A stretch of 64,000 nucleotides of DNA from a virus. The stretch's first letter is position 1. Every line of letters starts with the position of its first letter. The stretch lies in the IMG/VR virus record IMGVR_UViG_3300046616_000431, positions 48,363 through 112,362 of that record; one strand, given 5' to 3'. The translations under genes and the position numbers were made by a program. Below the pieces are notes generated by a model that was given only the letters and a program-made list of their open reading frames with translations, made no database searches and was not told the origin of the DNA. Below are positions 18,170-27,162 of the stretch, one piece after another.

Positions 18170-19783
18170 GTGTCGCGAGCACATGTCATGCGGCCGATCA
18201 TCGGCGAGAACGGCGACCTGCTGTACGGAGCCACGGTCACTGTGCGCGAGGCCGGTCTGTCGGTGAAGCTGACCCAGGCAATGTACGCCGGGCCCACGGG
18301 AACAGATCCGCTGTCGAACCCCTACGTCGCCGCAAACGGCGTGATCGACTTCTGGGTGGACGAACCGCAGCGGGTGTCCGTCCTCGTCCAGAAGGACCAG
18401 CACTCCGACATCCTGGTCTACCTCGACGCCTCGGTGCCGCCGGAGGAGACCGCCCGTACCGACACGCCGCTGCTCATCACGGGACAGCAGGTACCCGGCA
18501 ACGTGCTCATGGCGGGCGGCACCCCGGGCCAGGCGGTGTGGGGTGCGCCGCCGACGAACGCGGGCGTGACGCCGCTGGTCACGGTGATCAGTGAGTCGTT
18601 CTCGCTCGCGCGCGACCCGGCAGGCTGGACGTTCACCCAGGCCGCGAACACGACCCGCGACTACAGCGACTCCGTACCGGCGGACCAGGGCTTCGAGAAG
18701 TCGCTGCACGCCCGTCACACTGGCAACGCGGGTAGCCTCGCGGCCGTCTCGCCCGGCTTCACCCTGACCGAGCCCGGCTACGTCTCGATGTGGGTCCGTC
18801 CCAGCCTCGTCACCGGCGAGAGCGTCGTCCTCGCGGTGACCAGCCAGGCCAACGTGAAGACGACGCTGCAGACCCTGACCACGACCCGTGACTGGGGCTT
18901 CTACCGCTTCCCCGTGGCGGCCGGTACGTACAAGTCGGTCTCGGTCGAGTTCATCGGAGCCGCAGCCTTCACCGGCGGCGCGGGGCACGAGGTCTGGGTG
19001 ACCGGCGTCAAGGCCCAGTACGGCGGCCTGGTGCCGACGCACACTCACGCGGGCGCGGGCGCGGGATCGGTCCTGCTGGGCCAGTCGGCAGCGGCGGCCG
19101 GGGTCAACGCCATCGCGGTGGGCAATGCCGCCACGGCGTCCGGTGCCAACGCCGTGGCCTTCGGCAACGGCTCGAACGCCACCGCCGTGGACGCCGTCGC
19201 CGTGGGCCCCAGCGCCAAGGCGATCTCCCAGAACTCCCTCGCGGTGGGCGCGCGCGCCACCGGCTCCTCGGCCAACACGGGCTGGACCTCGGTCGGCACC
19301 GATGCGTACGTGGACACGGTGGATGGCGCGGCGGTCGGCCACAGCGCCAAGGTGTACGGCGATACCGGCGTAGCGGTCGGCTACAGCTCCTACGTCGGCC
19401 CCGGCGCAACCAACGCGGTCGCCCTGGGGAAGAACGCGCAAGCGCTGGCGCAGACCAGCCTTGCACTGGGCGCCGACTCGGTGGTGGCCGCCACGCACAG
19501 CGGCTCGGCCGCGATCGGCAACGGCGCGGCCACCAGCGCCGCTGCGCAGACCATGCTCGGCAGCGCGAACTACGCCACCCGCGCCGTCATCGCCGTCAAC
19601 CGGTTCTATGCCATGTCGGCCGTGAACCTCGGCACCGACGACACGTCCCGGCTCGGCTTCTACGGCGCCGAGGGGACCGTCAAGCCCGTCGTGACGGGCG
19701 CTGACGGCGGCAACCTCCCGCTGCGCAACCTCCTGGGCGCCCTGGCCGGGCTCAACCTGATCACCAACAACACCACCCCGTGA
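18170..19783 (+). CDS. Tail fibre 2 with YadA-like head repeats
   Basis: A 537-residue protein from GTG 18170 behind GAGGGAGG. Residues 1-90 (HVMRPIIGENGDLLYG to FWVDEPQRVSVLV) are paralogous to fibres 1 and 3. A middle beta domain (about 135-285) looks like a carbohydrate-binding jelly roll. From about residue 300 there are many AVGNAATASGANAVAFGNGS-type repeats as in YadA heads. The C-terminal part (SAVNLGTDDTSRLGFYGAEG) is also shared with fibre 3 and is probably the tip or trimerisation region. Likely receptor-binding fibre. Confidence 0.7.
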   Translation: MSRAHVMRPIIGENGDLLYGATVTVREAGLSVKLTQAMYAGPTGTDPLSNPYVAANGVIDFWVDEPQRVSVLVQKDQHSDILVYLDASVPPEETARTDTPLLITGQQVPGNVLMAGGTPGQAVWGAPPTNAGVTPLVTVISESFSLARDPAGWTFTQAANTTRDYSDSVPADQGFEKSLHARHTGNAGSLAAVSPGFTLTEPGYVSMWVRPSLVTGESVVLAVTSQANVKTTLQTLTTTRDWGFYRFPVAAGTYKSVSVEFIGAAAFTGGAGHEVWVTGVKAQYGGLVPTHTHAGAGAGSVLLGQSAAAAGVNAIAVGNAATASGANAVAFGNGSNATAVDAVAVGPSAKAISQNSLAVGARATGSSANTGWTSVGTDAYVDTVDGAAVGHSAKVYGDTGVAVGYSSYVGPGATNAVALGKNAQALAQTSLALGADSVVAATHSGSAAIGNGAATSAAAQTMLGSANYATRAVIAVNRFYAMSAVNLGTDDTSRLGFYGAEGTVKPVVTGADGGNLPLRNLLGALAGLNLITNNTTP

Positions 19784-19793
19784 GCGAGATGTC

Positions 19794-21107
19794 ATGCCAC
19801 TGACCTCAGTACCCGGGCAGGTCTCGGCCGGACCCATCGACGGCTATTTCCGCGACGATGCAGGAGACGGCACGCTCGGCCTGCCCGACTGCTCGCTGGT
19901 GCCGTACGCGTACGCACCGCTGCTCGGCGAGGCCGACTCCGAACCGTCCTGGTCCATCGACCAGTTCCGCAAGGGGGCCTTCGCTGGCTTCAAGGGCTCC
20001 CCGGACGGCTTCGGCGCGCTGCGCTCGGTAGGCGGGCCCCGGGGCTCGGTGGCCATCTCGGTGATCCCGGCCGCGTCCGGGGTGAAGGACACCAGCCCGG
20101 ACGGGAGCCGGGCGCCGGACTACACCTGGGGGCCGCGCGACTTCGCCATCGCGGTCCGGCATCCGGGCACGCCGGACTGGGCTGCGGCCAACACGCGGAC
20201 GTACGTGGCTTTCACGCAGGCCACGAACAGCGTCGGTCTCCGGATCACGACGGCCGCCGCCGAGGGCCCGTGGGACGCCGAGCTGGCCGACTCCGCTGCG
20301 ATCTCCCTGACAGGCCTGGTCAACCTGTGGGACGGGAACCCCCACACGTTCTCCGTCGCCACGTACGGGCAGAACGTGTACTGCCTGATCGACAGCATCA
20401 TCGGGATCCCCTTCCGGGCACCCCGGGCCTACAAGCGCAACCCCAACGGCACAACCGACACGGCGACCTTCTCGAACATGCCGAGCACCGGCAACTACAT
20501 GGGCTACGACTGCAGGGGCCTGGAGAACTCGCTGTGGTCGTGGGCGTCGCTCCAGCCCGGAAGCGGAGATTTTTTCTTCCACGACATGGGCCCCACGGTG
20601 GTGCAGGCCGCACCAGCGACGACGGCCACGCCGACGACGACAGCCTCCGGGGAGGCCTGGTCCGTCACTGGCACCGCGACGGCGAGCAAGGACGGCCTAC
20701 TGCTGGCCGCCAACGCCACCGCGTCCTTCAACGTCGACCAGCCGTACGGCGTGCTGTGCACCCGCTGGGGCCCGGCCACGGCCGAGGGCGGCCTGGTCTT
20801 CCGCAAGGTGGACGCGAACAACCACTACATGGTCACGTCCACCGGGGTCTGGCACAAGATCTCCGGGACGCTGACGCGGTTCCACACGTTCACCACGCCG
20901 CTGACCTCGGGCACCCACGTCGCGGTCAGGAACGTGAAGGACACGATCCGCGTGTACATCAACGGCGTCTCGGTCGCGTTCTACATCGCCGACTTCCACA
21001 AGACGGGCAAGGGCGTGGGATTCCTGTCCCCGGCCGCCGGTACCAGCCAGTTCCGCTACATCGCCTTCCAGCCGATGGTCACCGACCCGATCCTGCCCAC
21101 CGTCTGA
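19794..21107 (+). CDS. Fibre-associated protein with lectin-like domains
   Basis: A 437-residue protein starting at ATG 19794; the ribosome-binding site is weak. The first 260 residues contain WDGNPHTFSVATYGQNVYCLIDS, typical of a LamG/concanavalin strand pair. A Thr/Ala linker (about 265-285) is followed by a second such domain with GLVFRKVDANNHYMV, IRVYINGVSVAF and GVGFLSPAAG, close in style to glycan-binding jelly-roll modules. It lacks the shared fibre N-terminus. Lying between fibres 2 and 3, it is likely a receptor-binding or accessory adhesin. Confidence 0.6.
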   Translation: MPLTSVPGQVSAGPIDGYFRDDAGDGTLGLPDCSLVPYAYAPLLGEADSEPSWSIDQFRKGAFAGFKGSPDGFGALRSVGGPRGSVAISVIPAASGVKDTSPDGSRAPDYTWGPRDFAIAVRHPGTPDWAAANTRTYVAFTQATNSVGLRITTAAAEGPWDAELADSAAISLTGLVNLWDGNPHTFSVATYGQNVYCLIDSIIGIPFRAPRAYKRNPNGTTDTATFSNMPSTGNYMGYDCRGLENSLWSWASLQPGSGDFFFHDMGPTVVQAAPATTATPTTTASGEAWSVTGTATASKDGLLLAANATASFNVDQPYGVLCTRWGPATAEGGLVFRKVDANNHYMVTSTGVWHKISGTLTRFHTFTTPLTSGTHVAVRNVKDTIRVYINGVSVAFYIADFHKTGKGVGFLSPAAGTSQFRYIAFQPMVTDPILPTV

Positions 21108-21116
21108 GAGGCCGTC

Positions 21117-23171
21117 GTGGACCGCTGCCACCTGTACATGCCGCTGATTGACTCCTCCGGCGAGACCTACCCGTTCGCCGAAGTGACGCTGCTCGACTCC
21201 GAGACGGGCACCCCCATCGAGGTCCCTGTCTACCTGGAGCCGATCGGCGGTGCGCCGCAGACGTGGCCCATCCTCGTCGACCCGGCCGTCGTCGACCTGT
21301 GGCTCGACGCCCCGGCGCGGGTCACACTCCAGGCGCTCCTCCCCGGCGGATCCAGTTTCACCCGCGCTGGCGTGGACATCTCCCCGGCCCCGGCCGCCAC
21401 CGTCCGCACCAGGGAGCCGCTGCACATCGGCTCGGCCGAGGGCCTCAACAGCGACGCCATGCTGGCGGTTTCACCGGACGGCTCGGCGGTCTGGCAGGTC
21501 CTGGACGTGCTCCGAGACCACCGGCACGGCGGCGACGCCCCCGACTCGACCTCGCTCGGCATGGCGGACCTGCAGGACATCTACCCGGGCCAGACCTGGC
21601 TCGGCGGCAGCATCAGCGGCAACCAGGGCACCGACGCCACCGTCATGGGCTACCAGGCCCAGCCCAACGCCGACGAGGCAACCGCGATCGGCCGGGGCGC
21701 GACGGCGGACCTGCACGGTGTCGCTGCCGGAGTCACCTCCACCGGCAATGTCGACGCCGTCGCCCTGGGATTCGGAGCCACCGCGTCGAAGCCGGAGCAG
21801 ATCACTCTCGGCCGCAACGCCAGTGCCGCAGCTGGTCCGAACAGCGCCATCGTGCTCGGCTCCGGGCTGGCCGCCGAGGCCACGACCGACACCAAGGCCC
21901 GGGGCGTGCACCTGCTCACGGACGGCAGCGTCGTCCTGGGCAACGGTCTCCTGCCGGACCTGAGCTGGGTGGGCGACTCATACACCGCGATCCTCGGCAG
22001 CGCGGTCGTACCCCGGTACTTCGCCGCCCGGGACGCCGTCTCTCTCGCCGGGCCGGTCAACCCCCTCGGCTTCTACGGAGGCGCCGGGGACTACCGGCCG
22101 ATCGTCGATGTCAGCGGCATCACGACGGCGACGGTCGGCCGCGACGCGCTGATGTCCCTGATGGCCGCGCTGAACGACCTGGGGATGATCTACGCAACCC
22201 AGGGGGCGATCGACGACGAGCTGGCCGACCTGACGAAGGTCACCGCCTCGGCCAACGTCGTCGTGGAGACTGGAGACGCCGACGGCTCCAAGGCGGGCGA
22301 CACCAACCGGATCAAGCGCAACGCCGCCGGGGTCGGCACGGTCACGTACTTCCGGTCCGCTGGCATCCGGGACTTCCTGGCACGGGCCTTCACCTGGCAC
22401 CAGCCGTCGAACCCAGACAACCACGAGGCCGAGATCATCGCGCACGCCTCGCCGGACAACGTCACCTGGACGCCGGTCAAGATGACGTGGCGCCCGCTGG
22501 TGGCCACGACGGCCGACTGGTACCAGAGCTGGATCTCCAACACGCGCCCCATCCCGGCCGGGATGAAGTACGTGCGCCTCACGCTGGGCGTGAACGTCCA
22601 GGTGTGGACGCCGCAGCTCGGCCGGATCATCGTGCGGGCGTACCCCCGCCGGAACCTGGTCCTGAATCCGACCCTGGGCACGGGCATCGCCAACACGAGC
22701 TACCACGGGTACAACGTCACCCGCGCCTACGACACCACGCAGGGCTTCAGCGGCACCAACTCCATCAAGATCACCAATGGCTCCACGCAGAGCGGCGGCC
22801 CCTCCTTCACCATGGAGCCGGTGTCTGCCCAGCAGATGCTGCAGGCCGGAATCTACGTGAAGCTGCCGACCTCCGGCTTCTCCGCTGGCCAGTTCGTCTG
22901 GCGCTCGGGGACGACGGTGCTGAAGTCGGAGCCCATCACGCCGCCGACGACCGGCGCGTGGACGCGCTTCACCAGCGTGTACACGCTCGCGGCTGGCCAG
23001 ACCTGCGACAACGTCGCTGTCGTCTTCACGCCGACGACAGCGAACCTGTCCTGGAACGCGGACGCAGCCATCGCGGTCGTGGGAGACACGATGCCGGGCT
23101 TCTTCGACGGCACGTCCACGGGAGCCGCCTGGGAGGGCGCCCCCCACGCCTCGGTCTCCCGGCTGGTCTGA
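21117..23171 (+). CDS. Tail fibre 3 with YadA-like repeats and C-terminal lectin region
   Basis: A 684-residue protein starting at GTG 21117. The N-terminal 100 residues (HLYMPLIDSSGETYPF to LWLDAPARVTLQAL) match fibres 1 and 2. YadA-like repeats run from about residue 165 to 265 (TVMGYQAQPNADEATAIGRG). After a tip segment related to fibre 2 (NPLGFYGGAGDYRPIVD), about 330 further residues form beta domains resembling discoidin or carbohydrate-binding modules (NTSYHGYNVTRAYDTTQGF). It is the longest of the paralogues and probably recognises a different surface glycan. Confidence 0.7.
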   Translation: MDRCHLYMPLIDSSGETYPFAEVTLLDSETGTPIEVPVYLEPIGGAPQTWPILVDPAVVDLWLDAPARVTLQALLPGGSSFTRAGVDISPAPAATVRTREPLHIGSAEGLNSDAMLAVSPDGSAVWQVLDVLRDHRHGGDAPDSTSLGMADLQDIYPGQTWLGGSISGNQGTDATVMGYQAQPNADEATAIGRGATADLHGVAAGVTSTGNVDAVALGFGATASKPEQITLGRNASAAAGPNSAIVLGSGLAAEATTDTKARGVHLLTDGSVVLGNGLLPDLSWVGDSYTAILGSAVVPRYFAARDAVSLAGPVNPLGFYGGAGDYRPIVDVSGITTATVGRDALMSLMAALNDLGMIYATQGAIDDELADLTKVTASANVVVETGDADGSKAGDTNRIKRNAAGVGTVTYFRSAGIRDFLARAFTWHQPSNPDNHEAEIIAHASPDNVTWTPVKMTWRPLVATTADWYQSWISNTRPIPAGMKYVRLTLGVNVQVWTPQLGRIIVRAYPRRNLVLNPTLGTGIANTSYHGYNVTRAYDTTQGFSGTNSIKITNGSTQSGGPSFTMEPVSAQQMLQAGIYVKLPTSGFSAGQFVWRSGTTVLKSEPITPPTTGAWTRFTSVYTLAAGQTCDNVAVVFTPTTANLSWNADAAIAVVGDTMPGFFDGTSTGAAWEGAPHASVSRLV

Positions 23172-23181
23172 GGAGGCAGGG

Positions 23182-24729
23182 GTGGCGACCTTCAGCAGCC
23201 CGCACGGCCTTTTTCCATGTCAGCAGGAGGGGGTCGCCTTCGCGTTCCTCAAGCGCTCCGGCCTCATGGTCGCCGACACCGGCATCGGCAAGTCGGTCAT
23301 GGCGCTGGCGCTCGCGGCGCTGCTGGCCGACGAGGACGCCGAGGACCTGGTCCTGCTGGTCTGCAAGACGAACAAGGTCGCCGAGTGGGCCGAGGACTTC
23401 GCCGCCTTCACCACCCTGACCCACCGCGTCCACCACGGTCCGGCCCGGCACAAGCAGCTGGGCAAGCTCGGGGTGCCCCACGTCCTGATCTCCACCTTCG
23501 AGACCCTGCGCACGGACCTGGTGACCTTCGGCGTCCGGCCGGGCAAGCGGGCCACGACGCCCTCGGACGCCCCTCTCCTCGAAGCGCTCCTGCAAGCGCA
23601 GGCCGACGGCCGCCGGATCCTCGTGGTCTACGACGAGATCTCGGACAAGCTGCGCAACCGGTCCAGCCGGATGTACAAGGCCCACTGGTACGCCCTGAAC
23701 CGGCTGCGCAAGGCCCAGCCGGACATGCGGGCCATCGGGCTGACGGCGACGCCGATGGCCAAGTCGTACGAGGACGGCTTCAACCTGCTGCGGCTGCTGG
23801 TCCCGGACGCCATGCCCCAGGTCAAACAGTTCGAGGACGTCGTGATCAAGCAGCGGGACGAGTACGGGCGCCCGCGCTACGACCAGCTCGGCGTCGACTG
23901 GTTCGTGGAGCTGGCCCAGCAGCACATGTGGAGGAAGCGGAAGACGGACCCGGATGTGCGCGGATTGTTCCCAGCGCGCATCGAGGAGTTCCGCAAGCTG
24001 CACATGAATCGCGACCAGCAGCAGCTGTACGACGTCGTGACGTCACTGCAGGATGGCCAGGAGACGCCCGTGCCGGGTCTGTGGACCGCTCTGCGGCAGA
24101 TCGCGGCCCATCCGGCCGCCCTGATCCACTCCGCGACGCACGGCGAGTCCCAGATGGCACGGGAGCTGGTGCAGGCGTTCGGGGCTGAGTTCCTGCGGTC
24201 GGTGTCGTCGAGGAAGGCCGAGGAACTTGTCGAGTACCTGTCACCCATCATCCATGGACAGGGTGACAAAGCGGTCGTGTTCTCTCAATTCGGGCCGTCC
24301 GTACTGCCGTTGCTCGCCGAGGCCCTGCTCAAGGAAGGGATCCGCAGCTACCTCTACGTCGGCGACATGAACACCGCCGAGCGGGAGCAGGCCCGCCGGT
24401 CGTTCCGCGCCGACAGCGGCGCCTGTGTCTTCCTGACCTCCGACGCGGGCAAGGACGGCATCAACCTGCCCGAAGCCACCTACCTGGTCGAGTACGAGTC
24501 CGCGCTGACCTACGAGACCCGCACGCAGCGCCTCGGCCGGATCGACCGGGTCACCTCGACGGCGGCCTCCATCACCTGCACCACGTTCGTCCTGCAGGGC
24601 ACGGTCGAGGACGGCATCGTGGACACCATGCTGGAGCGCAACGAAATGGCGGACCGGTTCCTGGGGGACACCGGCGCCGAAGGCCACGTGGGGGCCGTAC
24701 AGCGCCGCGCCAACCTCGTCTTCAGCTGA
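23182..24729 (+). CDS. SF2 (SNF2-like) DNA helicase/translocase
   Basis: A 515-residue SF2 ATPase starting at GTG 23182 behind GAGGAGG. Motif I is ADTGIGKSV (about 33-41), motif II VYDEISD, motif III GLTATPMAKS, and the C-terminal lobe carries VVFSQFG, FLTSDAGKDGINLPEA and TQRLGRIDRV (motifs IV-VI). This order fits SNF2/Rad54-like translocases. Such phage proteins remodel DNA in replication, recombination or packaging. It directly follows the fibre genes and ends at a strong convergent terminator, so it may be read from the late transcript. Confidence 0.85.
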   Translation: MATFSSPHGLFPCQQEGVAFAFLKRSGLMVADTGIGKSVMALALAALLADEDAEDLVLLVCKTNKVAEWAEDFAAFTTLTHRVHHGPARHKQLGKLGVPHVLISTFETLRTDLVTFGVRPGKRATTPSDAPLLEALLQAQADGRRILVVYDEISDKLRNRSSRMYKAHWYALNRLRKAQPDMRAIGLTATPMAKSYEDGFNLLRLLVPDAMPQVKQFEDVVIKQRDEYGRPRYDQLGVDWFVELAQQHMWRKRKTDPDVRGLFPARIEEFRKLHMNRDQQQLYDVVTSLQDGQETPVPGLWTALRQIAAHPAALIHSATHGESQMARELVQAFGAEFLRSVSSRKAEELVEYLSPIIHGQGDKAVVFSQFGPSVLPLLAEALLKEGIRSYLYVGDMNTAEREQARRSFRADSGACVFLTSDAGKDGINLPEATYLVEYESALTYETRTQRLGRIDRVTSTAASITCTTFVLQGTVEDGIVDTMLERNEMADRFLGDTGAEGHVGAVQRRANLVFS

Positions 24730-24742
24730 CCTGCACAAAAGA

Positions 24743-24781
24743 CGGGAGCCCCACGGGAATGACCTCCCCCTGGGGCTCCCG
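24743..24781. terminator. Convergent terminator after SF2 helicase
   Basis: CGGGAGCCCCA (24743-24753) pairs perfectly with TGGGGCTCCCG (24771-24781). It lies 13 nt after the helicase stop and faces the reverse-strand genes beyond. Two smaller hairpins (24806-24819 and near 24885-24907) fill the rest of the gap. Confidence 0.75.
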
Positions 24782-24911
24782 CTCGCGCGTCGGATTTGGC
24801 TCCCCGGGAACTCCCGGACCAGCACCGCGTGACGACCGTATCACCCACAGTCCGCAGGATGAACAGCTTTCTCAGCAACGACACAACCCCAGAGGGGCGC
24901 AGCCTGGGGGG

Positions 24912-25166
24912 TCACATCGAATGTGTCAAAGCTGAGAACTCGCTGGTCACACGCTCTTTGAATGCTTCAGGCACCGTGCTGAGGTCCACAGAATCCTGGA
25001 AGCCTATGAAGACAGCCCAGCCATCGCCCCACTTCCGTGCGATGGCGCACATGGGGTAGGGGTCCCGGGTCAGACCTCGGTACTTCAGGTTGTTGCGTAC
25101 GCCTGGAAGGGCGGCCTGTGCCTCTGCTTTAGGCAGGCACCGTGTGGCGGGAATCGGTCGCTGCAT
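24912..25166 (-). CDS. Small reverse-strand protein, leaderless
   Basis: An 84-residue protein (MQRPIPATRCLPKAEAQ to FSALTHSM) with a compact hydrophobic centre (GDGWAVFIGFQD). A promoter with TTGCCA (-35), 17-bp spacer and TACGGT (-10) ends 7 nt before the ATG at 25166, so the mRNA would begin at the start codon. Longer in-frame starts lack any such support. No family recognised. It sits beside the Rep-like gene on the same strand but with its own promoter, which suggests prophage-state expression. Confidence 0.6.
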   Translation of the reverse strand: MQRPIPATRCLPKAEAQAALPGVRNNLKYRGLTRDPYPMCAIARKWGDGWAVFIGFQDSVDLSTVPEAFKERVTSEFSALTHSM

Positions 25167-25173
25167 GGGCAGA

Positions 25174-25202
25174 ACCGTAGGCGAGCGGAAACAGGCTGGC
25201 AA
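25174..25202 (-). promoter_or_regulatory. Promoter for leaderless small gene
   Basis: On the reverse strand TTGCCA (25202-25197) and TACGGT (25179-25174) are separated by exactly 17 bp, and the ATG begins 7 nt further. This is a good sigma-70/HrdB-type match. Confidence 0.65.
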
Positions 25203-25247
25203 GGGCACGTATGGCCCCTGATCTGGGGAAACGGTCGTACTGGAAGG

Positions 25248-26645
25248 TCAGGCGGCCTGGGCGAGCTGGTTCCTGCGGACCAACTCGTCGTAGCTGGGCT
25301 CCTCTTCGAGCCAGAGCAGCCTGCCGTCCGAGGCGATGACCAGGTCGGAGATGATCTCGCCGGTCGCCGGGTCGATGACCTCGTTGCCCCACTGCCAGCG
25401 CTGGTCGACCTCGTCGCCACGGACGGGCGTCACGTCGGCCATACGGCGCTCCCGCAGGCGGGGGAGGGTGATCTCGTGCCAGATCAGCCGCTGGGCCTTG
25501 TGCAGCTCCAGGCGGCGCTGAGAGGTCCCCTCGGTGCCCACCTGGGCCGCCACCGCATCCCAGCCGTCCCAGGCCTCGGAGAGCGCCTCCTGGGCCGTCT
25601 CAGTGAGCGCCCAGAGGCTTCCGTCCCGGGTCACCAGGTCGTACTCAGCAAGGCGCTTCAGGTGGCGGTACGCGGTGGCGACGCTGAGCATGGCGCTCTC
25701 GGTCAGTTCGGCCGCCGTCTGCCTGTCGTTCCTGCTCAGGGCGGCCAGCAGCTTCAACGAGGAGGCGCCCAGACCCCGGTGGGCGAAGGCATCGAGGGAC
25801 ATCAGCCGAGAGATGACGGCACCGTCCAGGTCACCGTTTCTCAGGTTCGACACACTCGATTGCGCCCCCCCAGGCTGCGCCCCCATGGGGTTGTGTCGAC
25901 GCTGAGAACGGTCTTCAAAAATCATCCACTGGGACCCCTTCTCACCCGAGCCGGACTCCATCAGCCGGACCCAGCCCTTGAGGCGCTGCGTGGTGGCGAT
26001 GTAGGCGGTCCTGGCGGTGCACCCAGCGATCTCGGCGGCCTCGCGGTAGGAGAGCGTGTAGACGCGGCCCCCAGCGCGGTGGGCGGCCTTCCAGTGGGCC
26101 ATCAGGACGCGGAGGTTGGTCGATCCGGCAGTGCCGCGCCAGGAGGCGCTGGTGATCCGGTCCCGCAGCTCGATGAGGTCGATGACGGCGTCCTGGCGGG
26201 AGCCGATGGCCACCCCGGACCCGACGCACTTGACCGCGCGCTGCCAGACCTTGTCGATGTACTTGTGGGCCGAGGGCATGCTCATGTTGCGGACGTGGTT
26301 GCCGCCGGTGGACGGCCAGTCGATGAGCGCCTCGGTGAACTGGTCCCGGGTCCAGCGGTGCCGGACGGCAGCAGCAGCGACGGCTGCGGTGATCGCGTGG
26401 CCGTGCTTCGACTTCGCGGACTGGAGGCTGGAGGCGTCGGTCGAGCCGTAGCGGCTCTCGGTGTCGCCGTCGATCAACACGCCTGCCATACGCGGCGAGA
26501 GGGCCGGGAAGCGGTGCGACCAGTGGTTCGACTGCAGGTCACGCGGGGACGCGTCGCGCAAGGTCGCGGTTGCGGAAACGACACCGAGATTCAGGTCACT
26601 TTCGGCGTGCCGCACGGGCTGAGAGATACTAAAATGAGCAAGCAC
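25248..26645 (-). CDS. Rep-like winged-helix replication initiator candidate
   Basis: Up to 465 residues. The N-terminal part (KSKHGHAITAAVAAAAVRHRWTRDQFTEALIDWPS) and middle (YREAAEIAGCTARTAYIATTQRL) recall Rep proteins of actinobacterial plasmids. A second HTH or winged helix (about 310-370, RNDRQTAAELTESAMLSVATAYRHLKRLAEYDLVTRDG) is ArsR/MarR-like. No replicative ATPase motif was found. GTG 26645 gives the longest form. GTG 26615 lies 10 nt after TAGTAT (reverse strand, 26631-26626) and is an attractive near-leaderless alternative. It is transcribed away from a hairpin-rich 0.5-kb gap that could be the origin. A transcriptional regulator is the main alternative. Confidence 0.5.
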   Translation of the reverse strand: MLAHFSISQPVRHAESDLNLGVVSATATLRDASPRDLQSNHWSHRFPALSPRMAGVLIDGDTESRYGSTDASSLQSAKSKHGHAITAAVAAAAVRHRWTRDQFTEALIDWPSTGGNHVRNMSMPSAHKYIDKVWQRAVKCVGSGVAIGSRQDAVIDLIELRDRITSASWRGTAGSTNLRVLMAHWKAAHRAGGRVYTLSYREAAEIAGCTARTAYIATTQRLKGWVRLMESGSGEKGSQWMIFEDRSQRRHNPMGAQPGGAQSSVSNLRNGDLDGAVISRLMSLDAFAHRGLGASSLKLLAALSRNDRQTAAELTESAMLSVATAYRHLKRLAEYDLVTRDGSLWALTETAQEALSEAWDGWDAVAAQVGTEGTSQRRLELHKAQRLIWHEITLPRLRERRMADVTPVRGDEVDQRWQWGNEVIDPATGEIISDLVIASDGRLLWLEEEPSYDELVRRNQLAQAA

Positions 26646-27162
26646 GGAGTGCTCGGCCCTTCTCTTTGGTCAGACGGAGAGGCCGGACCACCGTGAGGGC
26701 GATGGTCAGACCGCATAGGTCGCGTCGCCTGGCGGGAACCCGTCCTGGCGGGTTGGGTTCCTTTTCCTGCTCGGCTTGCTTGGCGGCTTGACCGAGTGGA
26801 TGAGACCTCCCAGGCGGAGGTCGAGCCTTACGTGAGGGGCGCGGGAACCTGTGGCGGGTTCCTAGCGCCCCTCCAGCTTTTCTACGTGCTGTCCATGATC
26901 GAAAGCTCCCTTGGCGGGGCCGGGCAGCGCGCTGACCGGCGAAGCGTGGTGGTGGGCCGAAGGTGGCGGGTACGGGCCCAGGGCACATTGAACATCATCA
27001 GACCCCGGTATGGGGAGTCAGGGTGCGATATAGCACTCCTGACGGCGTGTCGGCTGCCCGCCAGATCCGAACGACGAGTTCCGTGAGAACGCGGCCCTGC
27101 TTCGGTAGCGTGCGAAATCCGCCAAGATAACCCGCCACGCGTTGCCTAGGGGCCCATCCGCC
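26646..27162. other. Gene-free hairpin-rich region, candidate origin/control region
   Basis: No gene is supported here. It contains direct repeats GGTCAGAC (26668, 26704); a hairpin AACCCG/CGGGTT (26737-26754) followed by a T-run; GACCTCC-CAGGC-GGAGGTC (26804-26822); a long compound stem-loop (26834-26873, outer arms GAGGGGCGC/GCGCCCCTC, inner arms GGAACC/GGTTCC) followed by CTTTTC; and a near-perfect palindrome (27017-27043, GTCAGGGTGC/GCAC-T-CCTGAC). TAGCGT (27106-27111) and CGCCAAGATA (27120-27129) precede the next gene. It lies between divergent genes, so promoters, terminators or a plasmid origin could all be here. Confidence 0.5.
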
